This document shows positions 7,773 to 15,931 of a stretch of 64,000 nucleotides of DNA, one piece after another (within the stretch, counting starts at the first letter, position 1; each line of letters begins with the position of its first letter). Both the position numbers and the translations under genes were made by a program. The stretch is from Gammaproteobacteria bacterium. GTDB taxonomy: Bacteria; Pseudomonadota; Gammaproteobacteria; Enterobacterales; Kangiellaceae. The stretch is taken from contig JABXHY010000025.1 of assembly GCA_013373375.1 (NCBI GenBank), positions 62,001-126,000 on the forward strand. Direction: 5' to 3'. The notes under the pieces are model-generated. The model was not told the origin of the DNA and made no database searches. It saw nothing but the letters and a program-made list of their open reading frames with translations.

Positions 7773-8693
7773 TTATTTTTCTTTTTGATTACTTTTAACT
7801 AAAGCCATCAGTTTACGAATTACCGTTCGTAGCTTGGTGTTTGCTTTGCCGCCCGTATAACGACCTTTGAAAACATGACGGATGCGGTATACCCCAGGTA
7901 CTTCAAGTGGTTCACCTTTACTTCGTAAAAGCCAGCGGAAAGCTCTATCTTCATAAGCTTTGCACCACTTTTCTGAAGGCCGTTGATAGTAACTTAAACT
8001 CTCGCAATACCCATATTCACGCGCAACATCACCATGAGTAATCTGCAGCGGCCCAGTCGCTCGACCTCTCTCACTAACAACAAACTGTGATGTATCAATA
8101 TCTTTTAGTTCAATTTTCGTTTTATCAAATGCAAGAATGGGATCTTCGTCGGTTAACAATGATGTAACCTTTTCCTGTCTTGGAAAAGTCAGTACATCGG
8201 TTCTTCCAGTCAAACTATCACCCAAAGCATCAAGGCAATGTTCATGAAATAAAAGGTCACAATCAGTGAACCAGATCCAATCTGCTTTAGTTTGTTTAGC
8301 GGCATGATTTCGCCCAATGGCTCGTCGAAACAAGTGAAACTTTGGTAACGATTGCCAGTTCCACTCTACATTGTCGATCGCGTACTGTGAAAACTGCTTT
8401 AATACGGCTGCCGTATTTTGATCTTCCTCAGAGTAATAGACCGTCATAGTGACTTTTACTTTCTCAGGAGGATAATTAACCAATGAACTGAGTTGATAAA
8501 CCAAAAAATGAGCGTACTGCCAACAGTGACTGACAATTTCAATATGTACTGGAGCAGTTTTAGGCGCCCAGCCTTTCTTTTTAAAGTTTGGTAAAAACCA
8601 TCCAGCTGGAACTAAACCTCCAGCGGCAAAGCGTAAAAAACGTCCGACAATTGGATCGCTCCAATGATGAGTGAGTTGACGGTAACGCGACAT
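7773..8693 (-). CDS. GT-A fold glycosyltransferase
   Basis: A 306-residue protein with the layout of a family 2/A glycosyltransferase. It has a start strand VHIEIVSHCWQY, the segment IGRNHAAKQTKADWIWFTDCD with a DxD metal site (144-146), then a tail rich in aromatic and basic residues including KWCKAYEDRAFRWLLRSKG, which carries a probable catalytic Glu-Asp. The C terminus is strongly basic. It lies 59 bp upstream of the methyltransferase-like gene on the same strand and probably forms an operon with it. The donor and acceptor sugars cannot be told from sequence. Confidence 0.75.
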   Translation of the reverse strand: MSRYRQLTHHWSDPIVGRFLRFAAGGLVPAGWFLPNFKKKGWAPKTAPVHIEIVSHCWQYAHFLVYQLSSLVNYPPEKVKVTMTVYYSEEDQNTAAVLKQFSQYAIDNVEWNWQSLPKFHLFRRAIGRNHAAKQTKADWIWFTDCDLLFHEHCLDALGDSLTGRTDVLTFPRQEKVTSLLTDEDPILAFDKTKIELKDIDTSQFVVSERGRATGPLQITHGDVAREYGYCESLSYYQRPSEKWCKAYEDRAFRWLLRSKGEPLEVPGVYRIRHVFKGRYTGGKANTKLRTVIRKLMALVKSNQKEK

Positions 8694-8841
8694 TAAATCA
8701 ACCTGTTTGTTTTTCGAACAGCAATAAAATCCCCTTAGCTTTATGCAAACGGGATTGACTGCAGCTGCTCTAATAGTATTTGCGTGTATAATAGCACAGC
8801 AAAACTTGCGAAATCATTGACCAATTACGCGATATAACAGC

Positions 8842-10041
8842 ATGACTGAAACGCCACGACACTCCCAACAGCCACCGTCAGGAATCAAGTACTGGCCCAC
8901 CAGACTGTTCTTCTTCTTCCTGAAAGGTCTCACACGACTTCCGTATTCATGGTTATTAGGACTGGGGCGTGCAATTGGCATCCTAATGTACCATCTCGCC
9001 AATTCTCGTACTCGAATTGCAAGAGTCAATATTAAAAAGTGTTTTCCACAAATGAACGAGGCAGCTCAAGAAGCTTTAGTTCGTAAAAATTTAATATCAA
9101 CCAGCATTGGTATGATAGAAACAGCGATTCTCTGGTTTGGTCCAAAGCGAAACTGGGAAGATCGATTTGAAATTAATGGCCTGGAGCATCTGGAGAATGC
9201 ACTAAATGAAGGAAAAGGAGCTTTGTTATTGGCCTTTCATCTCACGAGTTTGGAAATTGGAGGCTCTTTACTATCTACTAAGTGTTATTTAGGTGCTTTA
9301 TATCGTCGTAATGAAAATCCTTTGATTGAGCATGTTATGGTCAAAGGTCGCTCTCAGTATGTCCATTCCATTCCACGAGAGCAAACCAGAGAGATGGTTA
9401 AGTGGCTACGCAATAATGGTGTTGTTTGGTATGCCGCCGATCAAGATTACGGAAGAAAACAAAGCGTGTTTGTGCCCTTTTTCAATATCCCGACCGCAAC
9501 TATTACAGCGACGACACGATTTACAAAGTTATCGAAAGCACCGGTAATTCCAATGACCCAAACGCGTATTGATGGTGGAAAAAGAATTCGCATCGACATA
9601 CATTCCCCGTTTGAATCGATGGGACAAGATGAACAACAAGATGCTATCAAAATTAATCAATTCCTGGAGAAGTATTTAGAAACACACCCTGAAGATTATT
9701 TGTGGGTTCATCGACGTTTTAAAACTCGACCAAGTGAATCGGATTTATCATTTTACCCTACAAAAAAGAAGAACCGTCCAGTTACCCCTGAACGATTAAA
9801 AAACATTCTTAATGTAGCGACCGACATTAAAACAGAAAACGACAGAGTGACGGAACTAAAGGTCGATGACAGTATTGTTAAATTTATTTATCACTCAAAC
9901 TTTATTGACCGAAAAGCGAAAATTAATCGTCTATTAAAAACGTTCGATAAAATAAGCGACAACGGACAAGAATATTATTATCAAGGCCGCATTCGACGTT
10001 GCGACAGCTTAAAAGCAACGCTTGTGTATTATGAAAAATGA
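8842..10041 (+). CDS. LpxL/HtrB-like acyltransferase with C-terminal extension
   Basis: The first 305 residues are a lysophospholipid acyltransferase of the LpxL/HtrB/MsbB family. A hydrophobic N-terminal anchor (about 22-50) is followed by ANSRTRIARVNIKKCFP, the catalytic HLTSLE (H133, E138; HxxxxD/E), AADQDYGRKQSVFVPFF and the closing WVHRRFKTRP. These enzymes transfer a second acyl chain to lipid A at the inner membrane. Typical family members end soon after this motif, but here about 90 residues follow (310-399), basic and partly helical, with no known domain. No clear Shine-Dalgarno is seen before the ATG. It is divergent from a glycosyltransferase. Confidence 0.85.
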   Translation: MTETPRHSQQPPSGIKYWPTRLFFFFLKGLTRLPYSWLLGLGRAIGILMYHLANSRTRIARVNIKKCFPQMNEAAQEALVRKNLISTSIGMIETAILWFGPKRNWEDRFEINGLEHLENALNEGKGALLLAFHLTSLEIGGSLLSTKCYLGALYRRNENPLIEHVMVKGRSQYVHSIPREQTREMVKWLRNNGVVWYAADQDYGRKQSVFVPFFNIPTATITATTRFTKLSKAPVIPMTQTRIDGGKRIRIDIHSPFESMGQDEQQDAIKINQFLEKYLETHPEDYLWVHRRFKTRPSESDLSFYPTKKKNRPVTPERLKNILNVATDIKTENDRVTELKVDDSIVKFIYHSNFIDRKAKINRLLKTFDKISDNGQEYYYQGRIRRCDSLKATLVYYEK

Positions 10042-10042
10042 A

Positions 10043-10083
10043 GGTTTAAGGTTTAAGATTTAAGATTTAAGATTTAAGATTTT
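10043..10083. repeat. Heptanucleotide tandem repeat (GRTTTAA)n
   Basis: Five complete copies of a 7-bp unit, two GGTTTAA then three GATTTAA (10043-10077), plus a partial sixth copy to 10083. The array starts right after the stop of the acyltransferase gene and contains the stop codon of the convergent SCO gene (10074-10076). Copy-number change would therefore act at the 3' ends of both genes. Confidence 0.9.
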
Positions 10084-10712
10084 ATTATTAAAAAGTCTTT
10101 CACCATTTGCTCAATATCATAATCGTAGCCTTCACTTGGATTATTCATCGCTTTATTAAAAATAGCAAAGCGCTCACCTTTAGGGTTAATTAAAAATATC
10201 TTTCCCGTATGGTCAACTAAATAATTTTCATCGTCACCGACTTTGTAATATAGCGCTCCGAAATCTCGAGTAAACTTTTCTAGTTTGTCGTGGCTAGCTG
10301 TTGTTCCAATAAATTCTGGATGGAAAGCATTTACATATTGTTTTAACTGCTCCGGGTCGTCACGATCTGGATCAACCGACACCAACATCACCTGAGTTTC
10401 TTTTCTCACATCGTCTGGTAATTTTGAATAAAATTCTCTTAGTGACGACATAGTTGTCGGGCAAATATCAGGGCAATAAGTATAACCAAAAAATACAAAC
10501 GTCCAATGATCCAGAAAGATCTTTTCAGATACTTTTAGATCGCCACTACCAAACTCAAAAGACTGTACTTTTTTTAGTTTAGGATAAATCATAGCATTTA
10601 CTGGCTCGTCACTTTTTATCGAAAAACTTGCACCTTTCGTAATGAAGAGTCCGGCAACAATTACAACGACAGTAATCAATGTATAAATAAGAATTTGTTT
10701 AGAATATTTCAT
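10074..10712 (-). CDS. SCO1/SenC family copper chaperone
   Basis: SCO proteins deliver copper to the CuA centre of cytochrome c oxidase, or reduce its cysteines. The 212-residue protein has one N-terminal membrane anchor (about 7-26) and a thioredoxin-like periplasmic domain. The copper ligands are the Cx3C pair C80 and C84 (YCPDICP) and H168 (LVDHTGKIF). VSVDPDRDDPEQL is also a family mark. It is the last gene of the SURF1-to-SCO operon, 5 bp after cyoE. Its stop codon is formed inside a heptamer tandem repeat. Confidence 0.94.
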   Translation of the reverse strand: MKYSKQILIYTLITVVVIVAGLFITKGASFSIKSDEPVNAMIYPKLKKVQSFEFGSGDLKVSEKIFLDHWTFVFFGYTYCPDICPTTMSSLREFYSKLPDDVRKETQVMLVSVDPDRDDPEQLKQYVNAFHPEFIGTTASHDKLEKFTRDFGALYYKVGDDENYLVDHTGKIFLINPKGERFAIFNKAMNNPSEGYDYDIEQMVKDFLIIKS

Positions 10713-10717
10713 AACAG

Positions 10718-11617
10718 TTAAGCAACAATAGTAAAGTAATGATCAATTAACATGACAATAAATAGCAACATTAAATAAACAATAGAATAGCCGAAGGTTT
10801 GCATTGCCAATCCTGGTTTATCAGCAAATTTAAGACGCATAGCGTAAACAAGAAATATAATGCCGAGTGTTGTTGAGCCGAACAAATAAATTAGACCAAA
10901 CATTCCAATCAAAAAAGGTAGTAAGGTCGATAAAATCAACAACAATGTATAAAAAATAATATTAATTTTGGTGAATTCAATTCCATGAGTCACCGGTAAC
11001 ATTGGAATATCCGCTTTAGCGTAATCGTCTTTTCTATGAATAGCTAAAGCCCAGAAATGCGGCGGAGTCCACACAAATATTATTAGAACAAGTAACAATG
11101 CTTCTGCTGGAATTTTTCCATTGTCTCCAGTTACAGCTACCCATCCAAGTAAGGGTGGTATCGCCCCCGATAAACCGCCGATAACAATATTTTGGGGCGT
11201 TGCTCGCTTCAGATACATTGTATACACGAATGCATAACCCACTAATCCAAAGAATGTCAGCACTGCGGTTAAAGTATTGACCCATATAGACAACATTGCC
11301 ATAGAAGAGCATGCTAAAACAGCGCCGAAAATAAGCGCATTTTTGGGATCTACAACTCCAGTAGCAACCGGCCGGTTAATAGTCCGTGCCATTTTCGCAT
11401 CAATTTGAGCGTCTACGACATGGTTGACAACTGCAGCAGCCCCCGAAGCGAAACCAATTCCAATAGTACCTATAATTAATATATCGAGGGGTACCATTCC
11501 TGGAACGGCTAGAAACATTCCTACAACGGCAGTCAATAAAATTAGGGCGACAACTTTCGGTTTACAAAGCTCTAGATAATCTTGCCATTGAGCCTTTTTA
11601 ATTTGCACTTCAGACAT
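10718..11617 (-). CDS. cyoE: Protoheme IX farnesyltransferase (heme O synthase)
   Basis: CyoE/CtaB adds a farnesyl group to heme B to make heme O, the first step to the heme A of this oxidase. It is a UbiA-type membrane prenyltransferase with eight or nine helices. Visible motifs are LCKPKVVALILLTAVVGM, the Asp-rich NHVVDAQIDAKMARTINRP, and TPPHFWALAIHRKDDYAKAD. The frame is open to 11665, but the ATG at 11617 gives the normal N terminus (MSEVQIKKAQWQDYLEL). It also overlaps the COX15 stop by 8 nt, as other genes in this operon do. That leaves 299 residues. Confidence 0.95.
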   Translation of the reverse strand: MSEVQIKKAQWQDYLELCKPKVVALILLTAVVGMFLAVPGMVPLDILIIGTIGIGFASGAAAVVNHVVDAQIDAKMARTINRPVATGVVDPKNALIFGAVLACSSMAMLSIWVNTLTAVLTFFGLVGYAFVYTMYLKRATPQNIVIGGLSGAIPPLLGWVAVTGDNGKIPAEALLLVLIIFVWTPPHFWALAIHRKDDYAKADIPMLPVTHGIEFTKINIIFYTLLLILSTLLPFLIGMFGLIYLFGSTTLGIIFLVYAMRLKFADKPGLAMQTFGYSIVYLMLLFIVMLIDHYFTIVA

Positions 11618-12632
11618 TACTTGCCTCGTGTTTCTTTTGTAGCCAAATAAAGCTTCGGCAGGCAATTAAACTTACTAATAACAATGCCCCAACTAAATTA
11701 TGAGCAACCGCATTAAATAAAGGCAAACCAAAGGTAACATTGATAACACCTAAACATATCTGTAATACAAGTAAAGCTCCTATGGCATAAGCAAAATGTC
11801 GGCAAGTTTTCGACTCAATACGAATTAAATTCCACAATAAAAAACCAACCATACAAAGAACTACAATAGCTCCAATACGATGAGAGACATGCAATGCTAT
11901 TCTTCCCTCACCAGACAAAATACCATATTGATAAGTCTCAGCATTGTATCCCCAAAGCCTAAACCCTTCGACGAAATTGGCTTTCTCATACCAACCATCA
12001 ACGTGACAAATCGGTAAGTCAATACAAATTGTCGCAGCATAATGAGCACTTGTTTTGCCGCCTAAGAATATTTGAAAAACAACTAACACAATCGCCAAAG
12101 TGACCCACTTTTGAATCGAACTAACCTGCGCATAAGTAAAATCGCGTGCCGGTTGATATAAACGTATTGCCAGTACGGTTAGCAAACTAAAAGTTGTAAA
12201 TCCTCCGAGTAAGTGAGACACCACAACTATGGGATGCAATTTCATAGTCACTGTCCATGCGCCAAGAGCCGCTTGGAAAATAACGACTAATAAAATTGCC
12301 CCCGTTAACTTTAACGGATTGTTTGGCTCACTTCGCCTATTGAGGGCGATTATAAATAAGGCCAAAATAAGCAAACCCAGTGTTCCAGCAAAATAACGAT
12401 GAACCATTTCTGGCCACGCTTTACTTAATTCATAAGGCGTATCAGGAAAAGCTTGATTCGCTTTTTCAATCGTGGCTTCTTTTAGTGGAATGCCAACATG
12501 GCCGTAGCATCCAGGCCAATCAGGACATCCTAATCCAGCTTCCGTCAGACGCGTAAAGGCACCGAGCCCGATTACAACAACAATAAAGATAAGGGTAAAT
12601 AAAGACAGTTTTTTTTGAATCGAATTAGTCAT
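11610..12632 (-). CDS. ctaA: COX15/CtaA family heme A synthase
   Basis: Heme A synthase oxidises heme O to heme A in the inner membrane. The 340-residue protein has about eight membrane helices and conserved histidines within them (for example EMVHRYFAGTLG and VSHRIGAIVV). The N-terminal GLGCPDWPGCYG is the signature of the proteobacterial COX15 type. It overlaps the upstream SCO-like gene and the downstream cyoE by 8 nt each, indicating tight co-translation. With cyoE it provides the complete heme A pathway for the neighbouring coxA product. Confidence 0.94.
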   Translation of the reverse strand: MTNSIQKKLSLFTLIFIVVVIGLGAFTRLTEAGLGCPDWPGCYGHVGIPLKEATIEKANQAFPDTPYELSKAWPEMVHRYFAGTLGLLILALFIIALNRRSEPNNPLKLTGAILLVVIFQAALGAWTVTMKLHPIVVVSHLLGGFTTFSLLTVLAIRLYQPARDFTYAQVSSIQKWVTLAIVLVVFQIFLGGKTSAHYAATICIDLPICHVDGWYEKANFVEGFRLWGYNAETYQYGILSGEGRIALHVSHRIGAIVVLCMVGFLLWNLIRIESKTCRHFAYAIGALLVLQICLGVINVTFGLPLFNAVAHNLVGALLLVSLIACRSFIWLQKKHEASNV

Positions 12633-13281
12633 TGTTTGTGCTCACATCTAACATTCGCATAATTCTATTAATATCAGAGCGAAGACCTTTACTGTAAATA
12701 GGTGCTTCTTCTTTTGATTGAATTAACTCGTATTTCATGAAGATATTACCGAGAGGGTCAACCAAATAAATTGCATTTGCCTCGATTGGATTGTTGTTTA
12801 GATTCCGAAGTTGCTCTTTCAATAGCACTTTTCCATCTCTCATTTCTATCTGCATCACATTTTTGCTTTGCCATTTTTCAGTTAGTTCTACTGGTTGCTC
12901 ATTAAGAACCATTAGGTAGTTATTCTTTTCAATGTTTTTTGCGAGTCCGAGGTGGATTTGTTGCAGCATCAAATAATTAATTTCACACTCGATATCACAT
13001 TTATTGTCATCGATTACCAGTAACCAATTCCATTTGCTCATGTACTCACTATCAGTCCAAGTTCCAAAATTTGTTTTTGTAGTACGCAAGTCTTCGATGT
13101 GCCAGGGTTCAGGTATGATTTGACCGTGACTTTTACTCCCCCCCATAAACCAGCCACCAAAGTAAGCTAAATATGCAAACAGAACTGGGGCAACAAAAAC
13201 GACAGCTAAAGCTAGGAGTGTCAGTCTGTTCTTTGCTTTATTCACTTGAGAAGGTTGATTGGAGACTTCATTAAAATCCAT
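12625..13281 (-). CDS. SCO-like protein of the cytochrome oxidase operon
   Basis: A 218-residue protein with one membrane helix (about 18-44) and a periplasmic domain. It occupies the position of a poorly characterised gene usually found between SURF1 and COX15. I see a remnant SCO/thioredoxin-like fold. CDIEC (C95, C99) has the Cx3C spacing of SCO proteins, and YLVDPLGNIF (172-181) lines up with YLVDHTGKIF of the SCO gene in this same operon. The copper-binding His is replaced by Pro (P176). It overlaps SURF1 by 11 nt and COX15 by 8 nt. A redox or docking role in oxidase assembly is inference. Confidence 0.75.
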   Translation of the reverse strand: MDFNEVSNQPSQVNKAKNRLTLLALAVVFVAPVLFAYLAYFGGWFMGGSKSHGQIIPEPWHIEDLRTTKTNFGTWTDSEYMSKWNWLLVIDDNKCDIECEINYLMLQQIHLGLAKNIEKNNYLMVLNEQPVELTEKWQSKNVMQIEMRDGKVLLKEQLRNLNNNPIEANAIYLVDPLGNIFMKYELIQSKEEAPIYSKGLRSDINRIMRMLDVSTNND

Positions 13282-14044
13282 CAGGGTTACTCTTTTTTAT
13301 CGATGTCACAAGAAAAATTATAATTAGTGTAAACGCTAAGCCAAACCACTGAATTGCATAGGCTAAGTGCTTTTCTGGAGGCATTGCTATGTACTGCCAA
13401 TCACGCTCAAAACCGTATTCAGAACTCGGGTCGAGTCGAATTATAAAGGGTAATAGTTTTGAATTACTAGGCATTGGAATTGAATTTAAGTATTTAAAAC
13501 TAAAGCCTTGTAGGAGCCAGGTGTGCTCTGATTTTTTTTGCAAAGCCCCATCAAATAATACGGGTTCACCTTTCTGATAATAAACTTCGCCCCGAGCCTC
13601 AATTTGACTGGGTAACGAATTAACAGCGGGTAAATTTCGCCGATCAGGAAGTGCTTCAACCCATCCCCTGTTGAGCCAAACAACTGTGTTGTTACTTATT
13701 TGTATAAGGGACAAAACATTATAACCATCACGGCCTTTATTAGGCTCATTCGCAATAAAAACTGTTTCAGCCAGCACCTGGCCAGAAAAGGTAACCTCTT
13801 GATAATCGTCAGGAACGTCTAACACTGCTAATGAGCGAGGGGCTTTTTGTTTCATAGTTTGCATCTGATCGATTAGTTGCTTTTTCTCTTCCGTTCGATC
13901 TAGCTGCCAAAAACCAAGGTTTAATAAAATAACGAGTAGTCCAATGAATATTGTGAATAAAAAGTAGTTAACTACGAGAACTCGATTCGACTGAAATAGT
14001 CGAATTCGAAGACATTTGGTTAACAAGACTTTCAACATGTTCAT
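13271..14044 (-). CDS. SURF1 family cytochrome oxidase biogenesis protein
   Basis: SURF1 assists heme A insertion into subunit I. The 257-residue protein has an N-terminal and a C-terminal membrane helix around a periplasmic domain. Typical marks are LGFWQLDRTEEKK near the first helix, GYNVLSL, WLNRGWV and HLAYAIQWFGLA at the second helix. It is the first gene of the operon running through the SCO-like protein, COX15, cyoE and SCO. It is divergent from the DUF2909 gene. Confidence 0.93.
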   Translation of the reverse strand: MNMLKVLLTKCLRIRLFQSNRVLVVNYFLFTIFIGLLVILLNLGFWQLDRTEEKKQLIDQMQTMKQKAPRSLAVLDVPDDYQEVTFSGQVLAETVFIANEPNKGRDGYNVLSLIQISNNTVVWLNRGWVEALPDRRNLPAVNSLPSQIEARGEVYYQKGEPVLFDGALQKKSEHTWLLQGFSFKYLNSIPMPSNSKLLPFIIRLDPSSEYGFERDWQYIAMPPEKHLAYAIQWFGLAFTLIIIFLVTSIKKSNPDGF

Positions 14045-14057
14045 TAGCGCGTATAAT
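14029..14057 (+). promoter_or_regulatory. Candidate promoter of the DUF2909 gene
   Basis: A perfect TATAAT at 14052-14057 lies about 30 bp before the DUF2909 start, with only a weak -35 match (CTTTCA at 14029-14034, 17-bp spacer). The expected transcript would have a leader of about 24 nt containing an AGGA ribosome site. Confidence 0.35.
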
Positions 14058-14087
14058 TTTACTTATGATAAATGACAGGACACAGTC

Positions 14088-14312
14088 ATGTTTGGAAAAA
14101 TTTTAATCGTTATTATATTACTGGCCATTGCATTTAATCTTTTTCGGGGGCTGTTTTTCTTGGTCCGTGATAAGGAAAGAGGAAACAAAAACGTAGTCAA
14201 TGCTTTGTCTTGGCGAATTGGACTCTCAATATTACTGTTCGTTTTATTATTTGTGCTCAATTACTTCGGTATTGTTGAGTTTCATACTATGCCGCAAGTC
14301 AAGCCGGAATAA
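14088..14312 (+). CDS. DUF2909 (twin transmembrane) protein
   Basis: A 74-residue membrane protein with two helices (about 5-26 and 47-66) joined by a basic loop (VRDKERGNKN). The segment NALSWRIGLSILLFVLLF is characteristic of DUF2909, known as twin transmembrane protein. This family is found within cytochrome oxidase clusters of gammaproteobacteria, next to SURF1, as here, suggesting a role in oxidase assembly or stability; that role is inference. It is transcribed opposite to all other oxidase genes in the locus and ends at a bidirectional terminator shared with coxC. Confidence 0.88.
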   Translation: MFGKILIVIILLAIAFNLFRGLFFLVRDKERGNKNVVNALSWRIGLSILLFVLLFVLNYFGIVEFHTMPQVKPE

Positions 14313-14331
14313 TTCTCGCTCGACATTTAAT

Positions 14332-14358
14332 AAAAAGCCGGGATTAACCCGGCTTTTT
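14332..14358. terminator. Bidirectional terminator between DUF2909 and coxC
   Basis: A perfect 11-bp stem, AAAAAGCCGGG with CCCGGCTTTTT, around a 5-nt loop, flanked by A and T runs on either side. It fits termination of both the plus-strand DUF2909 gene and the minus-strand cox operon. Confidence 0.93.
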
Positions 14359-14376
14359 ATTATTCCAGGCTAATTA

Positions 14377-15306
14377 TTAGAACGCATATACAAATACGAA
14401 TAGGAATAGCCACACCACATCAACAAAGTGCCAATACCAAGCACCTGCTTCGTAGGCAAAATGATTCTCGGGAGTAAAATGCCCCTTAGAACATCGAATC
14501 GATAACACTATCAAAAATATCGTTCCTATTGTGACGTGTAAACCATGGAAACCGGTCAACATAAAGAAAGTATTACCATAAATCCCAGAGCCTAGGGTCA
14601 AACCCAAATCGGTATAAGCGTGATAATACTCATAAGCTTGTAACCCTAAGAAAATTACGCCCAGTAGCGCAGTAAGCCAGGTAAATAAAATCAACGTACT
14701 ACGATTTCTATCGATCAAAGCATGGTGTGCGATTGTCAGCGTCCAAGAGCTTGTCAGTAGAATCGCAGTATTGATCGCAGGTAAACCCCAAGGACCCATG
14801 GCTTGAGTTGTGGTGCCACCTGGAGTGGTCGTCACTGGCCAAATTGCGTTGAAATCTGGCCATAATAGCGCATGAGTCATAGCGTTATTTCCTTCGCCAC
14901 CAAGCCAGGGGACTATCAACGTTCTTGCGTACCAGAGTGCGCCAAAAAACGCGGCAAAAAACATGACTTCCGAAGTAATAAACCAAAGCATGCCTTGACG
15001 ATACGAACGGTCAAGTTGAGCGCTGTTCATATTCGCCATACTTTCACGAGCAGCTGTGCTCCACCATTTGTACATAAGGTAGAAAATGATGAGTAATCCA
15101 AGCGTAAGAATATAGGGTCCCATCGACCCCATAAACGCTTGAAGTGAACCCTCTTCAGCTTTCACTTTATCGGTACTGCTTTGAATAAAGTTGCCAGCAC
15201 CAAGCACTAAAATAAACAAACCGACGGAACCAATAATTGGCAGGTTACTTTGCTCAGGAACATAGTAATTGGTTGGCTTACCGGTGTTTTCTGTCATTTC
15301 TTTCAT
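14377..15306 (-). CDS. coxC: Cytochrome c oxidase subunit III
   Basis: Subunit III of the aa3/caa3 oxidase, an integral membrane protein that stabilises the catalytic core. The 309-residue protein has seven hydrophobic helices. Hallmarks are the WFITSEVMFFAAFFGALWYAR segment (described here as two adjoining parts), TGFHGLHVTIG and the C-terminal WYWHFVDVVWLFLF. A good ribosome site (GGGAGA) precedes the ATG at 15306. It is the last gene of coxB-coxA-ctaG-coxC and ends before a strong terminator. Confidence 0.96.
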   Translation of the reverse strand: MKEMTENTGKPTNYYVPEQSNLPIIGSVGLFILVLGAGNFIQSSTDKVKAEEGSLQAFMGSMGPYILTLGLLIIFYLMYKWWSTAARESMANMNSAQLDRSYRQGMLWFITSEVMFFAAFFGALWYARTLIVPWLGGEGNNAMTHALLWPDFNAIWPVTTTPGGTTTQAMGPWGLPAINTAILLTSSWTLTIAHHALIDRNRSTLILFTWLTALLGVIFLGLQAYEYYHAYTDLGLTLGSGIYGNTFFMLTGFHGLHVTIGTIFLIVLSIRCSKGHFTPENHFAYEAGAWYWHFVDVVWLFLFVFVYAF

Positions 15307-15328
15307 TATTTTTATCTCCCTTCAGACC

Positions 15329-15877
15329 CTACTGTCCAAGCGCTGCAGTGGAATCTTTGGACGTTGCATTAAACAGTGCGTAAGACATTGTGACGGTATG
15401 AACCGAATCAGGTAAATCTGGATCAATATAAAACTTCATCGGCATATTGATTTCTTCACCAGCCAAAAGCGTTTGTTGATCGAAACAAAAACACTCCGTT
15501 TTGCTCACATAAAATGAGGCTTGGCTTGGCGCAACGCTTGGCACTGCTTGCCCAGTTATCGTACTTTTTGATTTATTTTTTGCGTAAAAAGAAACTTCAT
15601 AAAGTTTTCCCGGATAAACTTCGAGCGTTTTAGTATCAGTAGAAAAGTCCCATGGCATACCTCGGTTGATAGAGGTAATCAGCTCAACTTTAACCTTACG
15701 ACTGGTGTCAACTTTCACTGACTCGTAAAGCTCTTTGCTCACCAAAACTTTTCCATTGATACCCGTTATTTCACAAAATACATTATAAAGCGGCACCATC
15801 GCGAAAACGAAAACCGTCATCAACGCGACAATACCGACCGTCTTAACCAATATGTTTTTGTGTTTTGAGTTGCTCAT
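15329..15877 (-). CDS. ctaG: Cytochrome c oxidase assembly protein CtaG/Cox11
   Basis: Cox11 inserts copper into the CuB site of subunit I. The 182-residue protein has one N-terminal membrane helix (about 13-31) and a periplasmic immunoglobulin-like domain. Key motifs are VPLYNVFCEITGINGK, the copper-binding ECFCFDQQTLLAGE (CFC pair) and the closing FYIDPDLPDSVHTVTMSY. It sits between coxA and coxC, its usual location. A hairpin lies between it and coxA. Confidence 0.95.
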   Translation of the reverse strand: MSNSKHKNILVKTVGIVALMTVFVFAMVPLYNVFCEITGINGKVLVSKELYESVKVDTSRKVKVELITSINRGMPWDFSTDTKTLEVYPGKLYEVSFYAKNKSKSTITGQAVPSVAPSQASFYVSKTECFCFDQQTLLAGEEINMPMKFYIDPDLPDSVHTVTMSYALFNATSKDSTAALGQ

Positions 15878-15889
15878 TATTTATTCCGA

Positions 15890-15910
15890 AAAGGCCTCAA
15901 AGAGGCCTTT
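15890..15910 (-). terminator. Hairpin between coxA and ctaG
   Basis: AAAGGCCTC and GAGGCCTTT pair perfectly around a 3-nt loop in the 54-bp coxA-ctaG gap. The T run is short on both strands, so this is more likely a partial terminator or an mRNA-processing/stability hairpin that lowers assembly-factor expression relative to coxA. Confidence 0.5.
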
Positions 15911-15931
15911 CAACTGTATGACTTATTTCAA

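Noticed and set aside
10043-10083. Telomere-like or CRISPR-like interpretation of the heptamer array
   Set aside because: There are no spacers and the unit is a simple slipped-strand microsatellite inside a bacterial chromosome.
11618-11665. Upstream start for cyoE at 11665
   Set aside because: It would add 16 residues not typical of the family, inside COX15; the start at 11617 has the operon's usual 8-nt overlap.
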